A stretch of 64,000 nucleotides of DNA from Ilyomonas limi (GTDB taxonomy: Bacteria > Bacteroidota > Bacteroidia > Chitinophagales > Chitinophagaceae). Each line of letters opens with the position of its first letter. Positions within the stretch are counted from its first letter, which is position 1. The position numbers and the translations under genes are program-made. The notes under the pieces were generated by a model. It was not told the origin of the DNA. It saw only the letters and a list, made by a program, of their open reading frames with translations, and did no database searches. Shown here piece after piece: positions 43,555 through 51,968 of the stretch. The stretch lies in NCBI RefSeq assembly GCF_005233845.1, contig NZ_SZQL01000002.1, positions 1 through 64,000 on the forward strand, read 5' to 3'.

Positions 43555-43959
43555 ACGATAAAAATTTAGTTGAAGATATTTAAGTAATTGCAAATAAGGT
43601 GATAAACTGTGTAAAATGTATGCATTTTCAATTACGTTTCTAATACTTCTCCCTGAAGATGCAATTCATAAGGAAAAAGACCTTATTGCCTTAGTAAAAT
43701 GCCATTACAAAGAAGAAGACCAACCTTATTTCCAATAACTACAAGCCAATAAAGCATTGAATAGTGTATTATTCCTTTTTATTAAGGTAATAAGGTAGAT
43801 AAAAAACTACTTACGATCCAACGTAATACTTATGCTGTAAAAATAGAAATGCATGTAATCTGGTAGAAAGAACAAAAATGACACCTGTTTTATTTATGCG
43901 GCGCTTCGTTTGCTCGTTGCTCTTGTTTCCTTTACTTTTATCCAAAAATTTATACCGTT
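43555..43959. other. Gap upstream of pyrR
   Basis: A 40-codon frame at 43616-43738 (begins MYAFSITFLILLPEDAIHKE) is intact but resembles nothing known. Otherwise AT-rich; a TACCGTTTTG segment sits at the very start of pyrR. Confidence 0.5.
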
Positions 43960-44481
43960 TTGAAATCAATATTAACCGAACAGCAGGTAGCGTTGAGCGT
44001 AAAGCGGCTGGCGCACCAGGTGTTGGAAGATCACCTCAGCTTGCAAGAAACGGTGCTTATCGGCATTCAGCCGAGAGGCATTTACCTGAGCGATAGGATT
44101 GTGTATGAATTAAAAAATTTAGTAACCCCTTCAGCTATTCACTATGGCAAGCTGGACATTACTTTTTATCGCGATGATGTGCGCAGCAATTTGCATATTC
44201 CCAATGCCACCGATATTCCTTTTAGCATAGAAAACAAACAGGTTATTATTATAGATGATGTGCTGTGGACGGGCAGAACCATCCGCGCTGCTTTGGATGC
44301 ATTGCAGGATTTTGGACGCCCCGCCAAAGTGCAGTTGTGCGTGTTGATAGACCGCCGCTTTAGCCGCGAATTTCCCATTCAGGCAGATTATGTTGGCAAA
44401 ACCATAGACACTTTTCCTTCACAAAAAGTGCTGGTACACTGGAAAGAAAAACATGAGGTAGATGAGGTGGTGTTGATGTGA
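43960..44481 (+). CDS. pyrR: Bifunctional pyrimidine regulator / uracil phosphoribosyltransferase PyrR
   Basis: PyrR-type protein with the phosphoribosyltransferase fold. The PRPP-binding signature VIIIDDVLWTGRTIRAALDAL is at about residues 92-112, and LIGIQPRGIYL and LDITFYRDD are also typical. In Firmicutes PyrR regulates pyr operons by RNA attenuation, with weak uracil phosphoribosyltransferase activity. The start is a TTG: no in-frame ATG lies close upstream, and family members start at this point. It precedes pyrB, but the two are separated by 543 bp with a gene relic. Confidence 0.93.
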   Translation: MKSILTEQQVALSVKRLAHQVLEDHLSLQETVLIGIQPRGIYLSDRIVYELKNLVTPSAIHYGKLDITFYRDDVRSNLHIPNATDIPFSIENKQVIIIDDVLWTGRTIRAALDALQDFGRPAKVQLCVLIDRRFSREFPIQADYVGKTIDTFPSQKVLVHWKEKHEVDEVVLM

Positions 44482-44505
44482 AGATACAAGAGGCAAGTCA
44501 TAAGG
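44481..44505. repeat. Word-like repeat after pyrR
   Basis: GAAGATACAAGAGGCAAGTC resembles 42145-42180 and, inverted, 44921-45003. Confidence 0.35.
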
Positions 44506-44582
44506 TGTAAGACTGTTCAGTTCGGGGAAAATAGTCAAAGAAATAAAATTTAAAAATTAACACATTTCACCAGCTAAAAGTT

Positions 44583-44909
44583 ATGTCACAAGAGTTGGAG
44601 GACAGGTTTTGTAAATTCACGGAAAGGATAAGCATTTTTTGCAGCAGTTAAAATGGGACATTATTAATAATGAATATAATAAACCTGGTAAGAGCTAGTA
44701 ACTCTGCTGATGCCAATTACATAGAACCTGCTGATAGCTTAGGCATTGCAGATGAAAAAATGAACCGCAGGATCGCCGCCGTGAAGCAAAAGGAAAGCAT
44801 ACACTGCTAAAATTGATTTTATTATATGAAGAAGCACAGAACAGCCTTGCCTGATGAAGCAGAATAAAGAAGGAAAATTCCTTCTGCCATTATTAAAAAA
44901 CCTGTATAA
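44583..44909 (+). pseudogene. Remnant of a four-helix-bundle (S23 / rRNA intervening sequence) protein gene
   Basis: Three frames together read as the four-helix-bundle family. ATG 44583 gives MSQELEDRFCKFTERISIF; a shift near 44641 gives LKWDIINNEY (44648-44677); the frame from 44670 gives LVRASNSADANYIEPADSLG, then IADEKMNRRI and KQKES (to 44810), and from 44807 LKLILLYEEAQNSLADEAE-like residues with further shifts, ending about 44909. The core segment matches the family's LVRS...ANYIEA...S.GKKDEKM pattern. Stops at 44649, 44808 and elsewhere show it is dead. Word-like repeats of opposite sense flank it. Confidence 0.7.
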
Positions 44910-44920
44910 TATTTCCTCTT

Positions 44921-45003
44921 CACCTGCTCCTTGTTTTAAATCTTGTCTCCTCTCTTGTTCATTATTTCTCTTGTTTCCTGAATCTTGCTTCTTGTTTTCT
45001 TAA
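44921..45003. repeat. Word-like repeat before pyrB (CTTGTTTCnTGAATCTTG type)
   Basis: Pyrimidine-rich imperfect repeats such as CTCTTGTTTCCTGAATCTTG and CTTCTTGTTTTC, the reverse sense of the repeats at 42145-42180 and 44481-44505. Confidence 0.45.
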
Positions 45004-45009
45004 ATCTTT

Positions 45010-45017
45010 TATCTTCG
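45010..45017 (+). promoter_or_regulatory. Candidate -7 element for pyrB
   Basis: TATCTTCG at 45010-45017 resembles the rplM element TACCTTCG and ends only 7 bp before the pyrB ATG, implying a near-leaderless mRNA and an own promoter independent of pyrR. Confidence 0.35.
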
Positions 45018-45024
45018 CTTTTTA

Positions 45025-45951
45025 ATGAAACTATCCACGCCACATCTGCTGGGCATTAAAGATCTTGCCAAAGAAGATATTGCGCTTATTTTATCTACCG
45101 CTGCACAGTTCAAAGAAGTTTTACAGCGTCCTGTAAAGAAAGTCCCGTCGTTGCGCGATGTAACGGTGGTAAATTTGTTTTTCGAAAACTCTACACGCAC
45201 ACGCATGTCTTTTGAACTGGCAGAAAAACGCTTATCTGCCGATTCGCTCAACTTTACTGCCAGTGCTTCTTCTGTTGCCAAGGGCGAAACGTTGCTGGAC
45301 ACTGTCAACAATATTTTGAGCATGAAGGTAGATATGGTAGTAATGCGGCACAGCGCCAGCGGTGCACCGCATTTTTTGGCAAAACACATACCGGCAGCCA
45401 TCATCAATGCAGGCGATGGGATTAATGAACATCCCACGCAGGCATTGCTCGATGCGTATTCCATGCAGGAGAAACTCAATCGTTCGCTCGAAGGTTTGAA
45501 AGTGGCAATTATTGGTGATATTATGCACAGCCGTGTAGCGCTTAGCAATATTTATTTACTTACTAAAATGGGCGCTGACGTAACCGTAGCCGGACCGCCA
45601 ACACTCATTCCAAAATACATTAGCGAAGCCTTGGGCGTGCGGGTAGAATACAATGTACTAAAGGCATTGCAATGGTGCGATGTGGCTAATGTGCTTCGTA
45701 TTCAATTAGAACGCATGAACCAACCCTTGTTTTCTTCCTTGCGCGAGTACAGTTTGGCGTATGGTATTAATAAAAAAATGCTGGACAGCCTCAACAAAGA
45801 AATTGTGATTATGCATCCGGGACCAATCAACCGCGGGGTGGAACTGGACAGCGATGTAGCCAATGGCCCACATTCCATTATTCTCAACCAGGTAGAAAAC
45901 GGGGTAGCGGTGCGCATGGCGGCTTTGTATTTGCTGGCAGACAGAGATTAA
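45025..45951 (+). CDS. pyrB: Aspartate carbamoyltransferase catalytic subunit
   Basis: Catalyses the first committed step of pyrimidine synthesis, joining carbamoyl phosphate and aspartate. The carbamoyl-phosphate motif FFENSTRTRMSFE is at about residues 52-64, HPTQALLDAYSM at about 134-145, and the aspartate-loop region and C-terminal helix (VRMAALYLL) are present. The length of 308 residues is standard. No pyrI regulatory gene follows. Confidence 0.97.
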   Translation: MKLSTPHLLGIKDLAKEDIALILSTAAQFKEVLQRPVKKVPSLRDVTVVNLFFENSTRTRMSFELAEKRLSADSLNFTASASSVAKGETLLDTVNNILSMKVDMVVMRHSASGAPHFLAKHIPAAIINAGDGINEHPTQALLDAYSMQEKLNRSLEGLKVAIIGDIMHSRVALSNIYLLTKMGADVTVAGPPTLIPKYISEALGVRVEYNVLKALQWCDVANVLRIQLERMNQPLFSSLREYSLAYGINKKMLDSLNKEIVIMHPGPINRGVELDSDVANGPHSIILNQVENGVAVRMAALYLLADRD

Positions 45952-46064
45952 GACCTCACCCAAGTCCGCTCCACAGGAGCGCGCTTAGAAGGTTAGTTTA
46001 ATTAATGGTTGATTTACATTTTTATTCAACCAAATGTCCCACATCTACAATAGCATTTTATCCA

Positions 46065-46136
46065 TTTTCATTCACTATTGACCATTCGCTATTCACCATT
46101 ATTACTCACAACTGATAATTCACCATTCACAAACTC
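46065..46136. repeat. Word-like repeat (ATTCACnATTCACCATTCAC / ACTCACAACT type)
   Basis: Imperfect repeats such as CATTCACTATTGACCATTCG, CTATTCACCATTATTACTCAC and AATTCACCATTCACAAACTC, immediately before the coaD start. Close relatives are at 50680-50780. Confidence 0.5.
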
Positions 46137-46141
46137 ATCAC

Positions 46142-46621
46142 ATGTCGCGTATCTGTTTATTTCCCGGCACTTTCGATCCCATTACTTTGGGGCATATAGA
46201 TATTATTAACCGTAGCCTTAGCCTTTTTGATAAAATGTTTATTGGCATTGGTAAAAATGCCAATAAACAGCCCATGTACAGTGAGGAGCAGCGGCTGGAA
46301 TGGATAAAAACAATTTATAAAGACGAGCCGCGTGTAGATGCCTTGATTTATGAAGGTTTAACTGTGGATTGCTGCAAAAGCGTAAATGCTACCTACATAC
46401 TCCGCGGCATTCGCTATGTAAGCGACTTTGAATACGAAAAAGTAATTGCTGATATGAACCGCAGCCTCGACCACAATATCGAAACTATTTTTCTTACCTG
46501 CGCACCACAGTTTACTTCAATTGCCTCTACCCTGGTAAGAGACGTAATACGCCACGGCGGCGACGCCAGTTCCTTTGTACCCGAACCCGTACGGCAATCT
46601 ATTTATGGAAATAAGCAGTAA
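46142..46621 (+). CDS. coaD: Phosphopantetheine adenylyltransferase
   Basis: CoaD adds AMP to 4'-phosphopantetheine, the penultimate step of coenzyme A synthesis. The start CLFPGTFDPITLGHIDII contains the nucleotidyltransferase TxGH-like motif (here LGHID), ILRGIRYVSDFEYE matches the family, and SIASTLVRDVIRHGGD carries the SSTLVR-like motif. The 159-residue length is normal. Confidence 0.97.
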   Translation: MSRICLFPGTFDPITLGHIDIINRSLSLFDKMFIGIGKNANKQPMYSEEQRLEWIKTIYKDEPRVDALIYEGLTVDCCKSVNATYILRGIRYVSDFEYEKVIADMNRSLDHNIETIFLTCAPQFTSIASTLVRDVIRHGGDASSFVPEPVRQSIYGNKQ

Positions 46622-46804
46622 GCATAAGTTTACAGGTTCACTAGTCCGGATGCTGCGGTATTCAGGTATATAGGTCTATAAACTATTAGTTGCCGGAGCT
46701 TTATTTACCTGCATTATTATGTGTTGTTACATTAGCGCAATAAATAGTTTATGTATAACAACTAATTTACTTTTACTGCCTGTTATTTGCTATATTTTTT
46801 TAGC

Positions 46805-47839
46805 ATGAAAAAAATTATTCTCCTACTGTTTATTGTAACTATTATCGCAGGCTGCATATTCGCCTGGATGGTGTTTGGCAGTGCCACTACATTTGATGCA
46901 AAATCGAAGTACATATATGCGTACGATTCTCTGCCGCCGAAGCAGCAAATTGAGCAGCAGTTGCAGGATAGTAATTATATAAGAAACCTGTGGCTCTTCA
47001 ATATACTCGCCGACCGGATGAATGTTTGGAACCGGCTGAAGCCCGGACGCTTTGAAATAGAAAAAGGGGAAAGCCTGATAGACCTTGCACGCCGGTTGCG
47101 CAACAATGTGCAGGCGCCTGCCCGGTTGGTCATTAATAAATTGCGCACCTCAAACGACCTGGCAAAACTGGTTGGCAAAAATTTTTCTACCGATTCGGCG
47201 CAAGCCTTACAATTTTTAACCAGTAATGACTCTTTGCAGCCATTAGGTGTGGATACGAATACCTTGTTTACGCTTATTATCCCGGATACTTACATTATCA
47301 ACTGGAATAGTTCGGTAAAAAAAATATTGCAGCGCCTCGATAAAGAAAGAGACAAGTTCTGGCACGAAGACCGCCGCCTTGCAAAAGCCGATAGCCTGGG
47401 ATTATCACCAAAACAGGTTTATACGCTTGCATCTATTGTGGAAGAAGAAACCAATAAAAATGATGAGAAAGGCGAAATTGCTTCTGTTTATATCAATCGT
47501 TACAAAAAAGGCATGCCACTGGGTGCCGACCCGACCATCAAATTTGCGCTAAAAGATTTTGCATTGAAAAGAATTTTGTACGGGCATTTGCAGGTAGCAT
47601 CGCCTTACAATACGTACCGCAATGCTGGCTTGCCGCCCGGGCCAATTTGCACGCCTTCGGAAAAAACGATTGATGCGGTATTGAATGCTCCTTCCACAGA
47701 TTATCTTTTCTTTGTAGCTAAAAGCGATTTCAGCGGCTATCACCAGTTCAGCAGCAATTATGCCCAGCACCAGCAGTATGCCAAGCAGTACCAGCAGGCG
47801 CTGAACGAGCGTGTAGCCGCGAAGCAAAAAGCACAATAA
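46805..47839 (+). CDS. mltG: Endolytic transglycosylase MltG
   Basis: A peptidoglycan glycan-strand terminase of 344 residues, anchored by an N-terminal membrane segment (about residues 2-21). The conserved core LGLSPKQVYTLASIVEEETN with the catalytic Glu and the NTYRNAGLPPGPICTPS segment are clearly present. The LysM-like N-terminal part (FEIEKGESLIDLARRLRN) precedes it. ATG 46805 is chosen as the start; the upstream ATG at 46787 would add six residues. Confidence 0.95.
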   Translation: MKKIILLLFIVTIIAGCIFAWMVFGSATTFDAKSKYIYAYDSLPPKQQIEQQLQDSNYIRNLWLFNILADRMNVWNRLKPGRFEIEKGESLIDLARRLRNNVQAPARLVINKLRTSNDLAKLVGKNFSTDSAQALQFLTSNDSLQPLGVDTNTLFTLIIPDTYIINWNSSVKKILQRLDKERDKFWHEDRRLAKADSLGLSPKQVYTLASIVEEETNKNDEKGEIASVYINRYKKGMPLGADPTIKFALKDFALKRILYGHLQVASPYNTYRNAGLPPGPICTPSEKTIDAVLNAPSTDYLFFVAKSDFSGYHQFSSNYAQHQQYAKQYQQALNERVAAKQKAQ

Positions 47840-47842
47840 GCC

Positions 47843-48814
47843 TTGATAAAACTGGAACGCATATTATTCACTTCGGGTCCTGTTTCATTCATCAGGGAAT
47901 GGAGCAAAAGGCATACGCTGCCAGGCTTTCAGGGCATCTGCTTATACGATGTATTTTCTGTACTGGCTGCACAAATAAAACAACATGGTTTAAACATCCG
48001 CGCCGCAGCTATTTCCTTCAATTTAGTAATGGCCATTCCGGCCATTCTGCTTTTTTTATGCACCCTGGTACCTATTGTGCCCGGCTCGCAGCAGGTGTAC
48101 AAAGAATTGCTGCATTTTGTAAGAGATTTTACACCTAGCTCCGACACTAAAAAAGTGCTGGTTCAGCTTTTGAATGACTTTTTTAAAAATAATACTACCG
48201 GACTTATTTCTATAGGCTTTTTACTGGTGGTCTTTACAGCATCCAACGCCATGATGGGCGTTATTCGCGCTTTTGACCGTTCGCTAAATGAAAAAAGGAA
48301 GACCAATTTCATCAAAAAAAGGTTGCGTGCCATTCGCTTGATCAGTATGCTTATCGGACTGATTATTGGCACCATCCTTATTTCGGTGGGACAAGGATAT
48401 ATGTTTGGTAAAATCATGTCGTGGCTCAATATCCATAATGCCACATTGCAAGCTATTATTCAAAATTCCCGGCTACTGGTCGGCTTCTTTTTGTTTGTAT
48501 ATGCTATTGGTTATATTTATAAATATGCGCCTTCTTATACCATCAGGCGCAAGTTGTTTACACCTGGTGCTGTTATTGCCGCCATACTTATGATCGCAAT
48601 TACTTCTCTTTTTTCTTTTTGGGCGCAAAACATGTCCAATTACAATAAAGTATATGGTTCGATTGGCTCGCTGATCATCATCATGCTGCTTATTTTTCTT
48701 AATTCATTAATGCTGTTGATTGGCTATGAATTAAACTTAAGCATATACATTTTGGCAGCTAAGAGAAAATTGAAAGAATCGAAAAAAGAAAATAATCCTG
48801 TTCGTAAAGAATGA
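47843..48814 (+). CDS. YihY/BrkB-family membrane protein
   Basis: A 323-residue protein with six membrane segments (about 57-80, 107-125, 150-175, 195-215, 230-250, 262-285). Motifs ISFNLVMAIPAILLFL, RAFDRSLNE and the PGAVIAAILM region are those of the YihY/BrkB family (RbnB-like), whose role is poorly known. It starts with TTG three bases after the mltG stop, so the pair is probably cotranscribed. No in-frame ATG precedes the conserved region. Confidence 0.88.
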   Translation: MIKLERILFTSGPVSFIREWSKRHTLPGFQGICLYDVFSVLAAQIKQHGLNIRAAAISFNLVMAIPAILLFLCTLVPIVPGSQQVYKELLHFVRDFTPSSDTKKVLVQLLNDFFKNNTTGLISIGFLLVVFTASNAMMGVIRAFDRSLNEKRKTNFIKKRLRAIRLISMLIGLIIGTILISVGQGYMFGKIMSWLNIHNATLQAIIQNSRLLVGFFLFVYAIGYIYKYAPSYTIRRKLFTPGAVIAAILMIAITSLFSFWAQNMSNYNKVYGSIGSLIIIMLLIFLNSLMLLIGYELNLSIYILAAKRKLKESKKENNPVRKE

Positions 48815-48876
48815 CCGGATAATCTTCAGTTCAATAGAACCATAAATTTCCAACATTATATTAATACTTGCATTGC

Positions 48877-48884
48877 TACATTTG
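48877..48884 (+). promoter_or_regulatory. Candidate -7 element for the cyclotransferase gene
   Basis: TACATTTG matches TAnnTTTG fully and lies 18 bp before the ATG of the next gene. Confidence 0.4.
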
Positions 48885-48902
48885 CCCCGTTCATTTTTTT
48901 GT

Positions 48903-49715
48903 ATGAAAAAATTTCTGGCAGCCCTTTCTATACTCCTCTTTGTTGCATGCAACAACAACGATACTAATAGCGGCAATATTTCTGTTGAAGATAACAGCAA
49001 TCCGCCCCCGCCGGCTATTAATTATTCCGTAGTAAAAATGTATCCGCACGATACTTCCTTCTTCACCGAAGGATTGATATGGCATAATGATCACCTGTAC
49101 GAAAGTACGGGACTGGAAAATAAAAGCCGCCTGGTAAAAACCGACCTCAACAATGGAAAAATTGTACAGGAATCTAAAATGCTGCCAACAGATTTTGGTG
49201 AGGGCATAGCCATTTTAAACGGTAAAATTTATCAGCTTACTTACCAGCAGCACAAAGTATATGTGTACGATTTAACAACCTTCAAAAAAATTCAGGAGTT
49301 TAATTGGCCCTACGAAGGCTGGGGCATGACTACAGATGGCAAGCACCTCATTATCAGCACAGGCAGCAGCAATCTGTACATTGTAAACCCGGATAATTTT
49401 CAAATAGTAAACACAGTAAGCGTTACTAACAATTATGGTCCGGTGGGAAAAATAAATGAACTGGAATATGTAAACGGAGCCATTTACGCCAATGTTTGGT
49501 TTGAGAATATTATTCTAAAAATTGATCCTCAAAGCGGTCAGGTAGTTGGACAAATAAACTTGCAGAACTTAGTACAAAACAGTGGCATTACACTCAACGA
49601 TCCTAATGAGGATGTATTGAACGGCATTGCTTACGACAGCACTAAAGATGCTTTATACATTACCGGCAAGCGCTGGCCGGCGCTGTTTGAAATAAAGCTG
49701 AACAAACAACATTAA
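48903..49715 (+). CDS. Glutaminyl-peptide cyclotransferase, lipoprotein
   Basis: A 270-residue glutamine cyclotransferase of the five-bladed propeller type (as in plant-type QC), which makes N-terminal pyroglutamate. It is exported: the signal peptide ends in the lipobox LFVAC, so it is a lipoprotein. Hallmarks are MYPHDTSFFTEGLIW, ESTGLENKSRLVK, EGIAILNGKIYQLTYQQ, and the C-terminal LNGIAYDSTKDALYITGKRWP. The Gln or peptide substrate is unknown. ATG 48903 gives the signal peptide; the frame extends to 48873. Confidence 0.9.
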   Translation: MKKFLAALSILLFVACNNNDTNSGNISVEDNSNPPPPAINYSVVKMYPHDTSFFTEGLIWHNDHLYESTGLENKSRLVKTDLNNGKIVQESKMLPTDFGEGIAILNGKIYQLTYQQHKVYVYDLTTFKKIQEFNWPYEGWGMTTDGKHLIISTGSSNLYIVNPDNFQIVNTVSVTNNYGPVGKINELEYVNGAIYANVWFENIILKIDPQSGQVVGQINLQNLVQNSGITLNDPNEDVLNGIAYDSTKDALYITGKRWPALFEIKLNKQH

Positions 49716-50038
49716 TCTGAAACGACTTTTAACCCAATAACAGAAGCGATTAACGTAAAAATGAAAAACAGCCGCCAGAAGTCGGCGGGTTCATTAAAAA
49801 ATAGAATGCCAACAATCACCGTACCTACCGAGCCGATGCCGGTCCATACTGCATAAGCGGTGCCTACCGGTATGGTATCCACTGCTTTATACATCAGCCA
49901 AAGGCTTACAAAAAGGAATACTAAAAATAGTACCGTCCAGAAAATAAATGGAGAGCCGGTGGTATCTTTCATTTTTGCCAACGAAATACTGAAACCTATT
50001 TCCAGGAGACCCGCAATAATTAGTAGAAGCCAATCCAT
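49712..50038 (-). CDS. SMR-family exporter, guanidinium exporter (Gdx/SugE)-like
   Basis: A 108-residue protein with four membrane helices (about 2-22, 31-50, 58-80, 85-104). The essential glutamate is in IAGLLEIGFS near residue 13, and GTAYAVWTGIGSVGTVI is the Gly/Trp motif of the SMR family, closest to Gdx (SugE)-type guanidinium exporters. Its stop overlaps the convergent cyclotransferase stop by 3 bp. The start at ATG 50038 is used; an upstream frame extension to 50128 is not protein-like. Confidence 0.88.
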   Translation of the reverse strand: MDWLLLIIAGLLEIGFSISLAKMKDTTGSPFIFWTVLFLVFLFVSLWLMYKAVDTIPVGTAYAVWTGIGSVGTVIVGILFFNEPADFWRLFFIFTLIASVIGLKVVSD

Positions 50039-50141
50039 ATCAAACAATTGTAAAAAAGCCTGCAAAAATAGCGCAGCATTTGCACGATAAAAGAGCAAAG
50101 GCGCTAAATGCCTAACTTCGCACACCAAATTCTGTATTTAT

Positions 50142-50585
50142 ATGCAAACAATAGAACTTACACGCGAGCAGTTGGAGTATGGCTTTGTAGCTACAGATGC
50201 CAATGGTCACCGCGTGCAAATAGATTCCAGCCCCGAAAGTGGGGGTAAAAATTATGGTGCGCGTCCAATGCAATTATTACTGATGGGGCTTGCAGGTTGC
50301 AGCGCTATAGATGTGATTAGTATATTAAATAAACAACGACAAAAAGTTACTGACTACAAAATGGTAGTGCGCGGTGAGCGCGAACACGGCAAAGAACCAT
50401 CTTTGTGGAAGGATATTGAAGTAGAATTTCATATTTATGGTGATGTAGAACCGGCCAAAGCACAGCGTGCAGCCAACTTATCTATAGAAAAGTATTGCAG
50501 CGTAGCGGCTACGCTAATTGCAGCCGGCACCAACATTCAGTACAAAGTATTAGTGAATGATGTAGCTGCTGTACAAACAGCATGA
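50142..50585 (+). CDS. OsmC-family peroxiredoxin-like protein
   Basis: A 147-residue OsmC/Ohr-family thiol peroxidase. The two redox cysteines are in GLAGCSAIDVISIL (about residue 50) and SIEKYCSVAATLIAAG (about residue 121), as in OsmC. The N-terminal strand region and the long DYKMVVRGERE strand fit the fold. Likely reduces organic hydroperoxides. Confidence 0.9.
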   Translation: MQTIELTREQLEYGFVATDANGHRVQIDSSPESGGKNYGARPMQLLLMGLAGCSAIDVISILNKQRQKVTDYKMVVRGEREHGKEPSLWKDIEVEFHIYGDVEPAKAQRAANLSIEKYCSVAATLIAAGTNIQYKVLVNDVAAVQTA

Positions 50586-50597
50586 ACGGGAATGGCA

Positions 50598-50670
50598 GGT
50601 TTGTGAGTAGTGAGAATTATTAATTGTAAGTAAAAGAATAGGGTGAGCAATAAAAGGTAAAAAGTGAGAA
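50598..50670. repeat. Reverse-sense word-like repeat (GTGAGTAGTGAG type)
   Basis: GTTTGTGAGTAGTGAGAATT and GGGTGAGC...AAAAAGTGAG are the reverse sense of the CTCACAACT-type repeats at 50680-50780, so the two blocks could fold back on each other. Confidence 0.4.
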
Positions 50671-50679
50671 CAGGCTTTC

Positions 50680-50780
50680 CTCACCATTCACCATTGGCAA
50701 TTCACATAAAGTACTCACTGCTCACAACTCCACACTCATATTCACTACTCACAACTAACAATTCACAATTTAACAACTCA
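50680..50780. repeat. Word-like repeat (CACCATTCACCATTGGC / ACTCACAACT type)
   Basis: Contains CCTCACCATTCACCATTGGC, ATTCACATAAAGTACTCACT, GCTCACAACTCCACACTCAT, ATTCACTACTCACAACTAAC and AATTCACAATT, ending 10 bp before the metZ ATG. The best-preserved block of this family in the window. Confidence 0.55.
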
Positions 50781-50789
50781 TAATAAAGA

Positions 50790-51968
50790 ATGGATAAAAA
50801 CAACTGGCATCCGCAAACAAAAGCTGTACGCATGCGATCTACCCAGACGCAGCACATGGAACACTCTGCACCTATGTATCTCACCAGCAGCTTTACGTTT
50901 GAGGATGCGGATACTATGCGCGGCGCCTTTACCGAAGAAAATGATGCCAATATTTACAGTCGTTACAGCAATCCAACAGTAGATGAATTTGTAGCTAAAG
51001 TATGCGCGCTGGAAGGCGCAGAGGCGGGCTTTGCAATGGCTTCGGGCATGGCAGCCGTGTTTGCCAGCCTTATTGCGCCGCTAAAGGCAGGCGATCATTT
51101 ACTGTGTTGCAGTTCGGTATTTGGCAGCACCTTTACTATTGTTACCAAATATTTTCCGCGCTATGGCATTGAATACACGATGGTGCCGGCAAATGACAAA
51201 GAAGCATGGGAAAAAGCGGTGAAGCCCAACACCAAAATGATGTACTTAGAAACGCCTACCAATCCGCAGTTGGAAATTATAGACCTGGAATGGGCGGGAC
51301 AATTTGCAAAAAAACACAACATTATTCTCAATGTGGACAATTGCTTTGTTACACCGCTGTTGCAACAGCCTATGGCTTATGGAGCGCATCTCGTAGTACA
51401 TTCTGCCACCAAATGGATGGATGGGCAAGGGCGTGTGCTGGGTGGCGTTGTAGTTGGTAATAAAGATTTAATAAGAGAAATCTATTTGTTCTGCCGCAAT
51501 ACAGGTCCGGCGATGTCGGCTTTTAATGCATGGATATTGAGCAAAAGCCTGGAAACACTGGACGTACGCCTGCAACGCCATTGCGAAAATGCAATAAAAA
51601 TAGCGCAGGTCTTAGAAAAAAATGATAAAGTAGCCTGGGTTAAATATCCTTTTCTGCCCAGTCATCCGCAATACGATATTGCCATCAAGCAAATGCAAGC
51701 AGGTGGCGGTATTTTGTGTTTTGAAATAAAGGGTGGCATTGAAAAAGGCGTAAATTTTCTGGATGCTTTGGAACTGCTTTCCTTAACATCTAACCTCGGC
51801 GATTCGCGCAGTATTGCATCGCACCCGGCAAGTACCACCCATTCTAAACTTACCGAAGCAGAAAGATTGGCAGTAGGTATCACACCCGGTTTAATAAGAA
51901 TATCCGCAGGTCTGGAACATGCCGATGATATTATTGCAGATATTATGCAGGCTTTGGATAAAGCCTAA
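50790..51968 (+). CDS. metZ: Trans-sulfuration enzyme, O-succinylhomoserine sulfhydrylase-like
   Basis: A 392-residue PLP enzyme of the Cys/Met metabolism family, probably forming homocysteine from O-acyl-homoserine and sulfide. The PLP lysine is in HSATKWMDGQGR at about residues 207-218; the SRYSNPTVDEF and EGAEAGFAMASGMAA motifs and the SLTSNLGDSRSIASHPASTTH segment are typical. The WMDGQGRVLGGVV form favours MetZ over cystathionine gamma-synthase; O-acetyl specificity is not excluded. The terminator at 51995-52030 follows. Confidence 0.9.
   Translation: MDKNNWHPQTKAVRMRSTQTQHMEHSAPMYLTSSFTFEDADTMRGAFTEENDANIYSRYSNPTVDEFVAKVCALEGAEAGFAMASGMAAVFASLIAPLKAGDHLLCCSSVFGSTFTIVTKYFPRYGIEYTMVPANDKEAWEKAVKPNTKMMYLETPTNPQLEIIDLEWAGQFAKKHNIILNVDNCFVTPLLQQPMAYGAHLVVHSATKWMDGQGRVLGGVVVGNKDLIREIYLFCRNTGPAMSAFNAWILSKSLETLDVRLQRHCENAIKIAQVLEKNDKVAWVKYPFLPSHPQYDIAIKQMQAGGGILCFEIKGGIEKGVNFLDALELLSLTSNLGDSRSIASHPASTTHSKLTEAERLAVGITPGLIRISAGLEHADDIIADIMQALDKA

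Noticed and set aside
43616-43738. 40-codon frame before pyrR
   Set aside because: Intact but with no resemblance to known proteins; more likely chance.
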